Assembly: GCA_002490775.1 (NCBI GenBank)
Contig: DKUR01000085.1
Coordinates: forward strand, 1 to 19,488
Source of the DNA: Lachnospiraceae bacterium UBA7199
Lineage (GTDB): Bacteria; Bacillota; Clostridia; Lachnospirales; Lachnospiraceae
DNA: 19,488 bases
Reading direction: 5' to 3'
Shown here: positions 1 to 6,681 of the stretch, in pieces
How the letters are laid out: each line of letters begins with the position of its first letter
Position numbering within the stretch: the first letter of the stretch is position 1
Notes under the pieces: generated by a model
Told to the model about the DNA's origin: nothing
Seen by the model: the letters and a program-made list of their open reading frames with translations, nothing else
Databases searched by the model: none
Program-made: the position numbers and the translations under genes

Positions 1-1
1 T

Positions 2-85
2 ATTTACTCATGCGTTTGTCGTGCAAGAAAGGGAGAGATCCATAGTTGGCACAACTGGGTAGAAGAAGTAGAAGTATACGAATAA
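2..85 (+). CDS. Partial CDS, C-terminal end of an unidentified protein
   Basis: The second forward frame is open from the window edge to a TAA at 83-85, giving 27 residues that end in HNWVEEVEVYE. A terminator-like hairpin follows 8 bases later, which supports a true gene end here. The other forward frames stop sooner. I do not recognise the family. Its position just upstream of a recombinase remnant suggests it belongs to the same mobile element, but that is inference. The stretch is too short to be certain it is coding. Confidence 0.3.
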   Translation: MYSCVCRARKGEIHSWHNWVEEVEVYE

Positions 86-92
86 ACGAAAA

Positions 93-127
93 GGGGCGGA
101 GGGCAAAAGTCCTCTGCTCTTGTTTTT
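93..127 (+). terminator. Rho-independent terminator
   Basis: GCGGAGG (96-102) pairs with CCTCTGC (111-117) with one G-T wobble around an 8-base loop. The stem can extend outward by three weaker pairs, and a T-rich run follows (121-127). It would end the transcript of the partial gene to its left. Confidence 0.6.
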
Positions 128-152
128 ATAAGGGAATGGTTATCTTGACAGG

Positions 153-677
153 ATGTATGCGGAGACGGAGAATGTGGCTTTCTTAGCCGTAAAGATCAAC
201 TTTGTGCTTGGCCTGCGTGTGGGCGAGTTGGTTGCTCTGAAATGGGAAGACTGCAAAGAACAATCACACATTCATATTGTATGCGAGGAAGTAAGGAATC
301 AGGAGACGAATCTTTATCATGTGGTGGAGCACACAAAGACAAACCGTGACCGTTATGTGATACTTGTCCCGAAAGCGACAGCTATTTTGGAGAAAATACC
401 CAAAGAGGGCAGTTATATCTTTATGAGAAGCGAGGAGCGCATTACATCCAGACAGATTGCTTATGTATTGGAGAAGTTTGCGGAGCGCCAAGGTGCGCGC
501 ACAAAGAGCACCCATAAAATGCGAAAGACTTACGCAAGCAACCTGAACGCGAACGGCGTACCTCTGGATTGTATCAGGGAAATGTTAGGGCATAGCAACC
601 TTTCTACAACCCTTGAATATATCTACAATCCACTGACCGAAAAAGAAACCTATGACCTCATAGCAAAGGCATTGTAA
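153..677 (+). pseudogene. 5'-truncated tyrosine recombinase (phage/ICE integrase), catalytic domain only
   Basis: The 174 residues match the catalytic domain of tyrosine recombinases. R22 lies in GLRVGEL, K62 in the beta-hairpin region, H121-x-x-R124 in THKMRKTYAS, H147 in LGHSNLSTT, and the nucleophile is Y156. Full-length relatives are about 300-400 residues, with an N-terminal DNA-binding domain that is absent here. The frame is open only back to 132, where it meets a TAA, and no ribosome binding site precedes the ATG at 153. The catalytic residues are intact, so loss of the 5' part looks like a deletion rather than slow decay. The gene ends about 130 bases from the 3' end of tRNA-Gly, the usual place for an integrase beside its attachment site. 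Translation of the fragment cannot be excluded. Confidence 0.75.
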
Positions 678-684
678 ATAGTAT

Positions 685-720
685 CAAACGCTGTCACGCT
701 TTGCGAGCCAGCTTATTGAA
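685..720 (+). repeat. REP-like palindromic element, copy A
   Basis: The element is CAAAC, then a 23-base hairpin (690-712) with outer stem GCTG/CAGC, inner stem CGC/GCG and loop TTT, then a TTATTGAA tail. Two positions in the stem are mismatched (T-C and A-A), as in several other copies. It lies between the recombinase remnant and tRNA-Gly. Confidence 0.6.
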
Positions 721-726
721 AAAGTA

Positions 727-746
727 CTGTCTACAACTGTCTACAG
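727..746 (+). repeat. Tandem decamer CTGTCTACAA / CTGTCTACAG
   Basis: Two adjacent 10-base units differ only at the last base and are spaced by one DNA helical turn. They lie between the recombinase remnant and the tRNA 3' end. A recombinase arm- or core-binding site is possible from position alone; no evidence of function is visible. Confidence 0.4.
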
Positions 747-760
747 AATTTTAGACATAT

Positions 761-799
761 AAAAATAACGGAAACGCTGTATTTATCAACGTTTCCGCA
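761..799 (-). terminator. Terminator of the tRNA-Gly transcript
   Basis: On the minus strand CGGAAACG and CGTTTCCG form an 8-bp stem (769-776 with 790-797), followed by TTATTTTT. It begins 12 bases after the tRNA 3' end. Confidence 0.8.
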
Positions 800-810
800 C
801 TTTTTAAAAG

Positions 811-883
811 AGCGCGAGACGGGACTCGAACCCGCGGCCCCGACCTTGGCAAGGTCGTGCTCCACCAACTGAGCCACTCGCGC
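811..883 (-). tRNA. tRNA-Gly (anticodon GCC)
   Basis: The minus strand folds as a complete 73-nt cloverleaf. The acceptor is GCGCGAG/CTCGCGC with discriminator T. The D arm is GCTC...GGAGC, the anticodon stem is CGACC/GGTCG around TTGCCAA, and the T arm contains GGTTCGAGTCC. The anticodon GCC reads glycine codons GGC and GGT. The CCA end is not encoded. It has its own strong promoter upstream and a terminator downstream, so it is a single-gene transcription unit. Its 3' end faces a truncated recombinase, consistent with use as an integration site. Confidence 0.97.
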
Positions 884-915
884 ATTTATTCATCCGTACC
901 CGACGGACAAATAAT

Positions 916-944
916 ACTATACATGATGTTTTTTACTTTGTCAA
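916..944 (-). promoter_or_regulatory. Sigma-A promoter of tRNA-Gly
   Basis: On the minus strand there is a perfect TTGACA -35 (939-944), a 17-base spacer and a TATAGT -10 (916-921). The tRNA 5' end lies 33 bases downstream of the -10 box. Confidence 0.85.
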
Positions 945-978
945 CATTTTTTTCATTTTTCTTATCACAATTCATTTT

Positions 979-2304
979 CTACCCTTCCACCCTGTCTCTG
1001 CGCTTTACCCTGAAAATCCTTCTAAGGGATTCATCAATGCGCTCTTCTGTCAAAGTGCCATTTCTAACTGCCTCCAATACACCATTATAAGCAGCTTCAA
1101 AATCTTCCGGCATCAAGATCATATCAGCCCCTGCCTGTATTGCCATAACTGCCGCCTGATCAGCAGTATAATACTCTGTAATTGCTGACATGTTCATTGC
1201 ATCCGTAATCACAATTCCCTGATATCCTAACTGGCCTCGAAGTATTTCCGTGATCATTTTTCCTGAAAGAGAAGCCGGGGTATTATCTCCCGTCACATTC
1301 GGCGCTGAAAGATGTCCCACCATGATAAAATCGGCTCCGGCATTGATGCCTGCCTGATAAACGGGAAAATCAACTGCTGTAAAATCTTCCAATGTTTTAT
1401 CTGTAGCCGCCATGCCCTCATGGGTGTCTTCTGCGGAATCTCCAAGCCCTGGAAAATGCTTAAGACATGCACTAACTCCTGCCCCCTGCATTCCCTGTAC
1501 CATAGCTGACACCATAGATGCAGTCATATTTGTGTCAGAACCAAAAGAACGGTCTCCTATAATTGTATTGCCTTCTGTTACAACATCTGCTACCGGTGCG
1601 AAATCTAAATTAAAACCAAATCCAGACAAATAGCTTCCTATCGCTGCTCCTGCTTCCTGGGCTTTTGCTGCATCACCAGCTGCCCCTATATCAGCCATAC
1701 TCCCAACGTTTTCAGCCAGACCGCTTTCCGCCACCCTGCTCACCCGGCCGCCTTCTTCATCTACTGCAAGAAAAATAGAATATTTACTCCAGCTTCTTGT
1801 ATTAGAAAGCATCTCTGTAAGCTGATCCGCGCTCTTAATATTCTGCGAAAAATAAATCAAACCTCCTACTGCATGCTGGCCTAATTTTTCTTTTGTCGTA
1901 TCACCTGCCCTGATCACCACATCTGTGTCTGTAAGAGCTTCTGGTGTTATAATAAACAGCCCAGCTACTTTATCTTCAAGCGGCATTTCTGCAATACTGG
2001 AATTTACGATCTCTTCCAGTTGGTCAATCTCTCCATAATCCTCCACAGATTCTACCGGTGCTTCCACTACCTGCGGCTCCTGTTCTGCCTGAGAAAGCTC
2101 TTCCAACTGTTTTTGCAGCTCTTCTGCCTGTTTTCTATCTCTCATGCCTGCAATAAGCTTATTAACTCCAACGATTCCGCCAAGAACCAGACTAACAAGA
2201 AAAACCCCAAGAACCACATAAGAAATAATCTGATTTCTCACCCTCCGTCTGTGCCTGAACTCTCTTCGCTCTATTTCATCATTCAGTTCTTCCGTATTCG
2301 CCAT
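979..2304 (-). CDS. Membrane-anchored glycoside hydrolase family 3 protein (beta-N-acetylhexosaminidase-like)
   Basis: The 441-residue protein has a short basic N-terminus, one membrane segment (about 26-49) and a Glu/Gln-rich linker to about 100. A GH3 (beta/alpha)8 domain follows. It shows FLAVDEEGGRVSR (178-190), KHFPGLG (282-288), D293-T-H295 and ITDAM with the likely nucleophile D368. GH3 enzymes of the NagZ type remove N-acetylglucosamine from peptidoglycan fragments by a covalent glycosyl-enzyme. The extra anchor would put the enzyme outside the cytoplasmic membrane, suggesting cell-wall turnover or muropeptide processing. Family members usually show KHFPGHG; here the third position after the proline-glycine pair region reads Leu instead of His. 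The start is the ATG at 2304, preceded by GGTAAGG very close and GAGAAAGG further up. tRNA-Gly follows with no terminator between. Confidence 0.88.
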   Translation of the reverse strand: MANTEELNDEIERREFRHRRRVRNQIISYVVLGVFLVSLVLGGIVGVNKLIAGMRDRKQAEELQKQLEELSQAEQEPQVVEAPVESVEDYGEIDQLEEIVNSSIAEMPLEDKVAGLFIITPEALTDTDVVIRAGDTTKEKLGQHAVGGLIYFSQNIKSADQLTEMLSNTRSWSKYSIFLAVDEEGGRVSRVAESGLAENVGSMADIGAAGDAAKAQEAGAAIGSYLSGFGFNLDFAPVADVVTEGNTIIGDRSFGSDTNMTASMVSAMVQGMQGAGVSACLKHFPGLGDSAEDTHEGMAATDKTLEDFTAVDFPVYQAGINAGADFIMVGHLSAPNVTGDNTPASLSGKMITEILRGQLGYQGIVITDAMNMSAITEYYTADQAAVMAIQAGADMILMPEDFEAAYNGVLEAVRNGTLTEERIDESLRRIFRVKRRDRVEG

Positions 2305-2460
2305 ACCTTACCATGCCTTTCTCCCAATTTCAATCTAAACATACACCAATATATCATACCTTATTTATCTTAGGATTTCTACTGTAAATTACATATTTTT
2401 ATACAACCGCCATACAAAAACTGTAATGTGTTTTTTCTTAAAAACTGGACCTTGTTTCGC

Positions 2461-2540
2461 AAACAACGGATGCCAGACTTTGCCAGCCATCCTTATGTTA
2501 AACAACGGATGCCATGCTTTGTCAGCCATCCTTATGCTAA
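2461..2540 (+). repeat. REP-like palindromic elements, tandem copies B and C
   Basis: Two 39-40 base copies lie head to tail (2461-2500 and 2501-2540). Each reads AACAACGGATG, then an inner arm pair around a TTT loop, then CAGCCATCC and a CTTATG(T/C)TAA tail. The outer arms GGATG and CATCC are intact in both. The inner stems are slightly degraded (one mismatch or wobble each). Confidence 0.7.
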
Positions 2541-2545
2541 ATCAA

Positions 2546-2578
2546 AGCGGGAATCAATCTTTTTGATTAATCCCCGCT
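2546..2578 (-). terminator. Terminal hairpin of the predicted minus-strand RNA
   Basis: AGCGGG (2546-2551) pairs with CCCGCT (2573-2578), and the inner arms ATCAATC and GATTAAT extend the stem with one mismatch. On the minus strand the hairpin is followed by TTTGATTT, a weak T-tract. No protein gene on either strand runs directly into it, so it most plausibly ends the RNA predicted upstream. Confidence 0.55.
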
Positions 2579-2916
2579 CTTAAACTATGCTATCCAATGG
2601 CCCTTACCTCTCTTTTCTCTTATTTTGGATAATGTTCCTTATTCAGTTTTGCTTTTTTCTCTTTCGTACTTTAACCATTTTTCTTTTGTACAGGTGTACT
2701 GTAACGTTTTATTTTTCTTTAGTAATTCGTTACCTTTTCTTTTGTGTCTCATACGAATTTGAAATTCGCTTTCTTTAGTACTTCTTTCTTTAGTACCTTA
2801 AAAGCTTAACTTCTTCACATCTGTCATTTAATTTAATAAATAAAATGACTTATCTTAGGTTTCTGGTGGTCTGTACCTTCCTTTCTTTAAGATTATCTAT
2901 GTGAATTTGTTTTTGT
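2546..2916 (-). ncRNA. Putative structured non-coding RNA of about 370 nt (family not recognised)
   Basis: The predicted transcript starts about 7 bases after a perfect TTGACA-17-TATAAT promoter and ends at the hairpin 2546-2578. It contains successive local hairpins. These are 2823-2849 (GTCATTT/AAATGAC with an inner ATTTA/TAAAT), 2777-2796 (GTACT/AGTAC), 2754-2768 (CGAATTT/AAATTCG), 2701-2733 (GTAACG/CGTTAC) and 2688-2699 (GTAC/GTAC). The joining segments are purine-rich and repeat a TACnAAAGAAA-like motif about five times. No ribosome binding site with a good start is visible. The longest minus-strand frame with an ATG is 37 codons (2639-2752) and lacks a convincing Shine-Dalgarno. It does not resemble RNase P RNA, tmRNA or SRP RNA. 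A small-protein gene is the main alternative. Confidence 0.5.
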
Positions 2917-2922
2917 AATTTT

Positions 2923-2951
2923 ATTATAGCTAATGCGTTTTGATTTGTCAA
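2923..2951 (-). promoter_or_regulatory. Perfect consensus sigma-A promoter of the predicted RNA
   Basis: On the minus strand there is TTGACA (2946-2951), a 17-base spacer, and TATAAT (2923-2928), all matching consensus. It resembles the nearby tRNA promoter and implies strong, possibly constitutive expression. No protein gene start lies within 600 bases downstream. Confidence 0.8.
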
Positions 2952-3108
2952 CACTTTTTTTGCTTTTTTTATTTATTTTTACATATTTCTTCTTTTTATG
3001 TAAATTTATCTGATAATTTTACATTATAATCCATATTTTCTTATTTTTCCCAATTGGATCATTATATACTTCCCACGCTGGTTCGTTTTTCATCTTATTC
3101 CTCATGCA

Positions 3109-3178
3109 TATCGCAAGCACCGCTTGCGATACTGCTCAAACAACGGATGTCAGGCTTTGCCAGCCATCCTTATGTTAA
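3109..3178 (+). repeat. REP-like element, copy D, with companion hairpin
   Basis: A perfect 10-bp hairpin (TATCGCAAGC / GCTTGCGATA around ACC, 3109-3131) is followed by CTGCTC and then the repeat core from 3138. In the core, GGATG/CATCC and GGC/GCC arms surround a TTT loop, with T-C and A-A mismatches at the conserved positions. The tail is CTTATGTTAA. Confidence 0.7.
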
Positions 3179-3239
3179 TACGAAGTGTGAAAATTTATTT
3201 TTCAATTTATTCCCTTTACTTCCATATCTGAAGAAGCTA

Positions 3240-3269
3240 TTGATGCATCTTTCCTTTCTGATTTATAAT
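3240..3269 (+). promoter_or_regulatory. Promoter of the LUD-domain gene
   Basis: TTGATG (3240-3245), an 18-base spacer and TATAAT (3264-3269) lie 40 bases upstream of the ATG. Confidence 0.7.
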
Positions 3270-3309
3270 AGTGTATATTAATTTGCATCATAATTAAAGG
3301 AGGATTTTT

Positions 3310-3945
3310 ATGACACCAAAACAACTTGCATTTCAAACTGTCGTAGAAGGCATTACCAAAAAACTTGCATTAAGAAATATGGAAGGATATTTTTTTGAAG
3401 ACTGCAACTCCTGCGTAAAGGCAATTATACAAATGATGGAAAATGATTCCGTTGTAAGCTGGGGCGGCAGTGAATCAATTAAGGAATGCGGTCTGATGGA
3501 TGCGGTAAGATCCGGCAATTTCACTTTAATTGACAGGCTGACTGCAAAAACCCCTGAGGAAGACAGGGCATTGTATGCTAAAACAGTACTTTCTGATTAT
3601 TATCTAATGAGTACAAACGCTATTACGCTTGATGGAGAACTGATCAATATTGACGGAAACGGTAACCGCATTGCCTGTCTGATTCATGGACCTAAACATG
3701 TAATTCTTGTGGTCGGCATGAATAAATTAGTCCCTGATGTCGAGTCAGGCTATGCAAGGGTACGTAACATGGCAGCACCTGCAAACGCCCAACGCCTGAA
3801 AAAACATACTCCCTGCTTCGATACAGGAAGATGCAGCAATTGCCTCTCCAATGATTGCATGTGCAATCATACTGTTATCACCAGAAGAAGCGGCATACCG
3901 GGAAGAATCAAAATATTTTTTGTTGCACAGGAATTAGGGTATTAA
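3310..3945 (+). CDS. LUD-domain protein (LutC/DUF162-like)
   Basis: The 211-residue protein matches the LUD (lactate utilization, DUF162) fold. It shows the N-terminal helical segment, SVVSWGGSESIKECGL (47-62), and the glycine-rich core GNGNRIACLIHGPKHVILVVG around 117-136. Cysteines cluster near the end (C169, C175, C178, C183, C185) and could bind a metal or Fe-S cluster. Family members that act with LutA and LutB take part in lactate oxidation, but no lutA or lutB is present here, so the substrate is unknown. The start is fixed by AAAGGAGG at 3296-3303 and a promoter at 3240. The gene is monocistronic with its own terminator, and lies between REP-like copies on both sides. Confidence 0.85.
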   Translation: MTPKQLAFQTVVEGITKKLALRNMEGYFFEDCNSCVKAIIQMMENDSVVSWGGSESIKECGLMDAVRSGNFTLIDRLTAKTPEEDRALYAKTVLSDYYLMSTNAITLDGELINIDGNGNRIACLIHGPKHVILVVGMNKLVPDVESGYARVRNMAAPANAQRLKKHTPCFDTGRCSNCLSNDCMCNHTVITRRSGIPGRIKIFFVAQELGY

Positions 3946-3970
3946 ACCAAAAGCGGGCTATTTTTACATA

Positions 3971-4006
3971 AAAACTGCACAGGAATATGTCCCTGTGCAG
4001 TTTTTT
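3971..4006 (+). terminator. Rho-independent terminator of the LUD gene (bidirectional in form)
   Basis: CTGCACAGG and CCTGTGCAG form a 9-bp stem extended by A-T pairs, followed by TTTTTT (4001-4006). The leading AAAA gives a T-run on the other strand as well, so it may also serve glyA. Confidence 0.85.
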
Positions 4007-4007
4007 G

Positions 4008-4085
4008 TTACAATAAGCTGACTCGCACAGCGTGTCAGCGTTTGTTAACATAAGGATGGCTGGCAAAACCTGGCATCCGTTGTTT
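4008..4085 (-). repeat. REP-like elements, tandem copies F and E (inverted orientation)
   Basis: Two copies read on the minus strand lie head to tail between the terminator and the glyA stop. Copy E (4045-4085) has GGATG/CATCC outer arms and the CTTATGTTAA tail. Copy F (4008-4044) has GCTGA/TCAGC outer arms, inner CGC/GCG and the tail CTTATTGTAA, like copy A. In F the fifth pair is A-T, where copies A and D have a mismatch. Confidence 0.7.
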
Positions 4086-4091
4086 CTTTTG

Positions 4092-5330
4092 TTAAATTAA
4101 TGGATATTTGTCTGTCAGCTTTTGAACAATTGCTCTTGCTTCTGCAATTTTTTCTTCCCCGCCCTTCACAATCAATGAAATTGCTTCTGCGATCTGATCC
4201 ATATCCTGTGTATTCATGCCCCTTGAGGTAACTGCAGGAGTTCCTAAACGAATACCGCTGGTTACAAAAGGAGATTTAGGATCATTGGGGATCGTGTTTT
4301 TGTTTGCTGTGATATGTGCTTCATCCAGCATCTTTTCAATTGCCTTGCCTGTCAGATCAAAGGGTGTAAGATCTACCAGCATTAAATGATTGTCTGTACC
4401 TCCTGAAACAATCTTAATTCCTCTGCTGATCAGCCCATTGCAAAGTGCCTGTGCATTATCGATAATGTTTTTCTGATACACCTTAAAATCATCAGACAAA
4501 GCCTCCTTAAAGCAGACAGCCTTTGCAGCAATCACATGCATCAACGGCCCGCCCTGGATGCCTGGGAATATGGCTTTATTAAAGTTATATTTCTCTGCGG
4601 CTTCCTTGTTTGCAAGGATCAGCCCGCCTCTTGGACCTCTTAAGGTTTTATGGGTAGTGGTAGTTACCACATCTGCATAAGGAATGGGACTGGGATGATA
4701 TCCTGCTGCCACAAGACCTGCAATGTGCGCCATATCTACCATCAATACAGCTCCGACTTCATCAGCCACTTCTCTGAATTTCTTAAAATCTATTGTTCTG
4801 GCGTACGCTGATGCACCTGCTATAATCATTTTCGGTTTACACTCTAATGCAGTTTCCCTTAATTTATCATAGTCAATAAATCCTTCATCATTTACTCCAT
4901 AAGGTACAATCTTGAAATATTTACCTGAAATATTCACCGGGCTTCCATGCGTCAAGTGTCCGCCATGATCCAGATTCATTCCCATAATAGTATCGCCCGG
5001 ATTGCAGACTGCAAACTGTACTGCCAGGTTGGCCTGGGCGCCTGAATGGGGCTGTACATTTGCGTAATCACATCCAAAAAGCTCTTTTGCCCTGTCAATT
5101 GCAAGATTTTCCACCACGTCAACACACTGGCATCCGCCATAATAACGCTTTCCAGGATACCCTTCTGCATACTTGTTGGTTAAGGGGCTTCCCATTGCTG
5201 CCATAACTGCTTTGCTTACCCAATTTTCAGATGCAATCAGTTCAATATGGCTGTTTTGTCTTTCCTGCTCATCCAGAATGGCCTGGGCAATCTCAGGATC
5301 AACATTTTTCACTTCATCAAATGAATACAT
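4092..5330 (-). CDS. glyA: Serine hydroxymethyltransferase
   Basis: The 412-residue protein is full length for bacterial SHMT. It interconverts serine plus tetrahydrofolate with glycine plus 5,10-methylene-tetrahydrofolate in the cytoplasm, the main one-carbon entry. The N-terminal ELIASENWVS (30-39), YAEGYPGKRYYGGC (54-67) and the VDMAHIAGL cofactor segment (198-206) are clear. The TTTTHKTLRGPRGG motif carries the PLP lysine K228. The C-terminal SGIRLGTPAVTSRG completes the fold. The start is supported by GAGGAGGAAG just upstream. A leader of about 120 nt separates the start from the likely promoter at 5458 and includes a degenerate repeat copy and hairpin. No glycine riboswitch-like structure is seen. 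Convergent with the LUD gene. Confidence 0.98.
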   Translation of the reverse strand: MYSFDEVKNVDPEIAQAILDEQERQNSHIELIASENWVSKAVMAAMGSPLTNKYAEGYPGKRYYGGCQCVDVVENLAIDRAKELFGCDYANVQPHSGAQANLAVQFAVCNPGDTIMGMNLDHGGHLTHGSPVNISGKYFKIVPYGVNDEGFIDYDKLRETALECKPKMIIAGASAYARTIDFKKFREVADEVGAVLMVDMAHIAGLVAAGYHPSPIPYADVVTTTTHKTLRGPRGGLILANKEAAEKYNFNKAIFPGIQGGPLMHVIAAKAVCFKEALSDDFKVYQKNIIDNAQALCNGLISRGIKIVSGGTDNHLMLVDLTPFDLTGKAIEKMLDEAHITANKNTIPNDPKSPFVTSGIRLGTPAVTSRGMNTQDMDQIAEAISLIVKGGEEKIAEARAIVQKLTDKYPLI

Positions 5331-5381
5331 AAATCTTCCTCCTCTTTGTTATATATAAATATACATCTTACTTCCCATATA

Positions 5382-5437
5382 TATCGCAAACACTGCTTGC
5401 GATACTGCTCAAACAATGGATATCAGCCTTTCCATTG
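5382..5437 (+). repeat. Degenerate REP-like element, copy G, inside the glyA leader
   Basis: The first 45 bases match copy D nearly base for base: hairpin TATCGCAA/TTGCGATA (5382-5404), CTGCTC, then AAACAATGGATATCAG. The 3' half has diverged, but CAATGGA and TCCATTG re-form a 7-bp hairpin (5414-5437). Because glyA is on the other strand, its mRNA leader carries the reverse complement. Confidence 0.55.
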
Positions 5438-5457
5438 GAAAACACCAATTAACGCTC

Positions 5458-5466
5458 ATTATACCA
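5458..5466 (-). promoter_or_regulatory. Extended -10 promoter of glyA
   Basis: The minus strand reads TGGTATAAT, an extended -10 box. A good -35 is missing (only a T-run at the right distance), which fits extended -10 promoters. It would give a leader of about 120 nt. Confidence 0.55.
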
Positions 5467-5577
5467 TGAACGAGCACGAAAAAAAACCATTCCTTTTTAT
5501 TTTTTGAAACAATATCCATTACTGCTGAAAAATATCCTAAGTATTCCTTAAGATTTGTGGAATTATGAGAAAAAAAC

Positions 5578-5606
5578 TTTACTATACAGAAAAATACTGC
5601 TAAAAT
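5578..5606 (+). promoter_or_regulatory. Promoter of the lipid kinase gene
   Basis: TTTACT (5578-5583), a 17-base spacer and TAAAAT (5601-5606). The predicted start of transcription falls after the ATG at 5607, so translation must begin at the later ATG at 5634. Confidence 0.6.
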
Positions 5607-5633
5607 ATGAAAAGATTTCAGAGGGATAAAAAT

Positions 5634-6608
5634 ATGTATTACATTATTGTAAATCCTGCTTCAAAATCAGGAAAAGGACAAAAGATCTGGTCTATCTTAG
5701 AACCGGTTCTTATTGAGAAAAAAATCGAATATAAACTATATTTTTCCAAAGAAATCGGACATGTCAGCAGACTTGTGCGAGAAATTTCCGCTTCTTTGGC
5801 AAATAGTGCGCCTGATTTTATTTTGAAGCTGATTATTCTTGGCGGAGACGGAACCTTAAATGAAGCGCTTCAGGGAATTTCTGATTTTGAGCGCGTCCAT
5901 CTTGGCTACATTCCTACTGGTTCAAGTAATGACCTTGCAAGGGATTTATGCCTTCCTAAAGATCCGGTTAAAATACTTGAAGCAATTTTATCCTGCCGGA
6001 CACCCTCTGCTTTAGACTTAGGACAGCTTACTTATAACAAATCCTCCAAAGAATTTTCCAGGCAGCATAGTGATGAAACTTCTAGTTCCCGTCTTTTTGC
6101 AGTAAGTTGTGGAATTGGATTTGATGCAGCAGTCTGCGAGGAAGCCCTTGCTTCCAAATTCAAAAATATATTAAATAAAATTGGACTAGGGAAATTAACT
6201 TACCTTAGTATTGCTCTTAAACAGTTGATTAAAGCAAAAAAAATCACCTGTAAGGTCACTTTCGATGATGCGCCTCCAATTTATCTGCCAAAATTTTTGT
6301 TTGTGGCTTGTATGATTCATCAGTTTGAAGGCGGCGGTTTTAAGTTCTGCCCGGGTGCGAGTGCCTATGACAGACTTACAGACATATGTGTTGTAGGTAA
6401 TATTCCCAAATGGCTGATTTTAATGGCCCTTCCCACTGCTTTCTTTGGAAAACACTATTTCTTCCGCGGAATTGACCATTATACCGCCCACAGGATTCAT
6501 CTGGAAACTTCCGCGCCATTATGGGTACATACGGATGGCGAAGTTACCAGAAAAAGCAGCTCTATCACTATAACAAATGCAGAGCATAAACTGTATTTCC
6601 TTTTGTAG
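5634..6608 (+). CDS. Diacylglycerol kinase family lipid kinase (YegS/DgkB/BmrU type)
   Basis: The 324-residue protein opens with MYYIIVNPASKSGKG, the usual start of this family. It has the nucleotide-binding GGDGTLNE (70-77) and GYIPTGSSNDLARDL (91-105), then a C-terminal beta-sandwich with GFDAAV and the HTDGE motif near the end. Members phosphorylate diacylglycerol or related lipids at the membrane using ATP. The ATG at 5634 is preferred over the one at 5607 because GAGGG lies 8 bases upstream, the family starts here, and the -10 box abuts 5607. A PAP2-type phosphatase gene follows 73 bases later on the same strand, so the pair may act on the same lipid pool in opposite directions. The exact lipid substrate cannot be read from sequence. 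Confidence 0.9.
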   Translation: MYYIIVNPASKSGKGQKIWSILEPVLIEKKIEYKLYFSKEIGHVSRLVREISASLANSAPDFILKLIILGGDGTLNEALQGISDFERVHLGYIPTGSSNDLARDLCLPKDPVKILEAILSCRTPSALDLGQLTYNKSSKEFSRQHSDETSSSRLFAVSCGIGFDAAVCEEALASKFKNILNKIGLGKLTYLSIALKQLIKAKKITCKVTFDDAPPIYLPKFLFVACMIHQFEGGGFKFCPGASAYDRLTDICVVGNIPKWLILMALPTAFFGKHYFFRGIDHYTAHRIHLETSAPLWVHTDGEVTRKSSSITITNAEHKLYFLL

Positions 6609-6681
6609 TTTTATATCTATCCAAATATCCCCGCAGTATGCGGATATTATAATTGTGTGTAAAGTAATAGGAGAATTCATT

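Larger units (their letters stand above)
2305..3309. other. 1 kb intergenic stretch without a convincing protein gene
   Basis: This AT-rich stretch holds, from left to right: the leader of the GH3 gene, two tandem REP-like copies (2461-2540), a terminal hairpin (2546-2578), a predicted structured RNA on the minus strand with a consensus promoter, an AT-rich segment of no evident content (2952-3108), a third REP-like copy with its companion hairpin (3109-3178), and the promoter of the next gene. The strand read as plus is pyrimidine-rich between 2600 and 3030. Confidence 0.7.

Noticed and set aside
2587..2778. Hydrophobic 63-residue plus-strand frame, toxin-like in composition
   Set aside because: No ribosome binding site. 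The residues follow from the pyrimidine-rich strand opposite the predicted RNA, which itself explains the sequence bias.
5331..5466. Glycine or other riboswitch in the glyA leader
   Set aside because: I looked for the tandem glycine aptamer pattern and for S-box or THF-type cores; only a degenerate repeat hairpin is visible and no terminator or sequestering stem.
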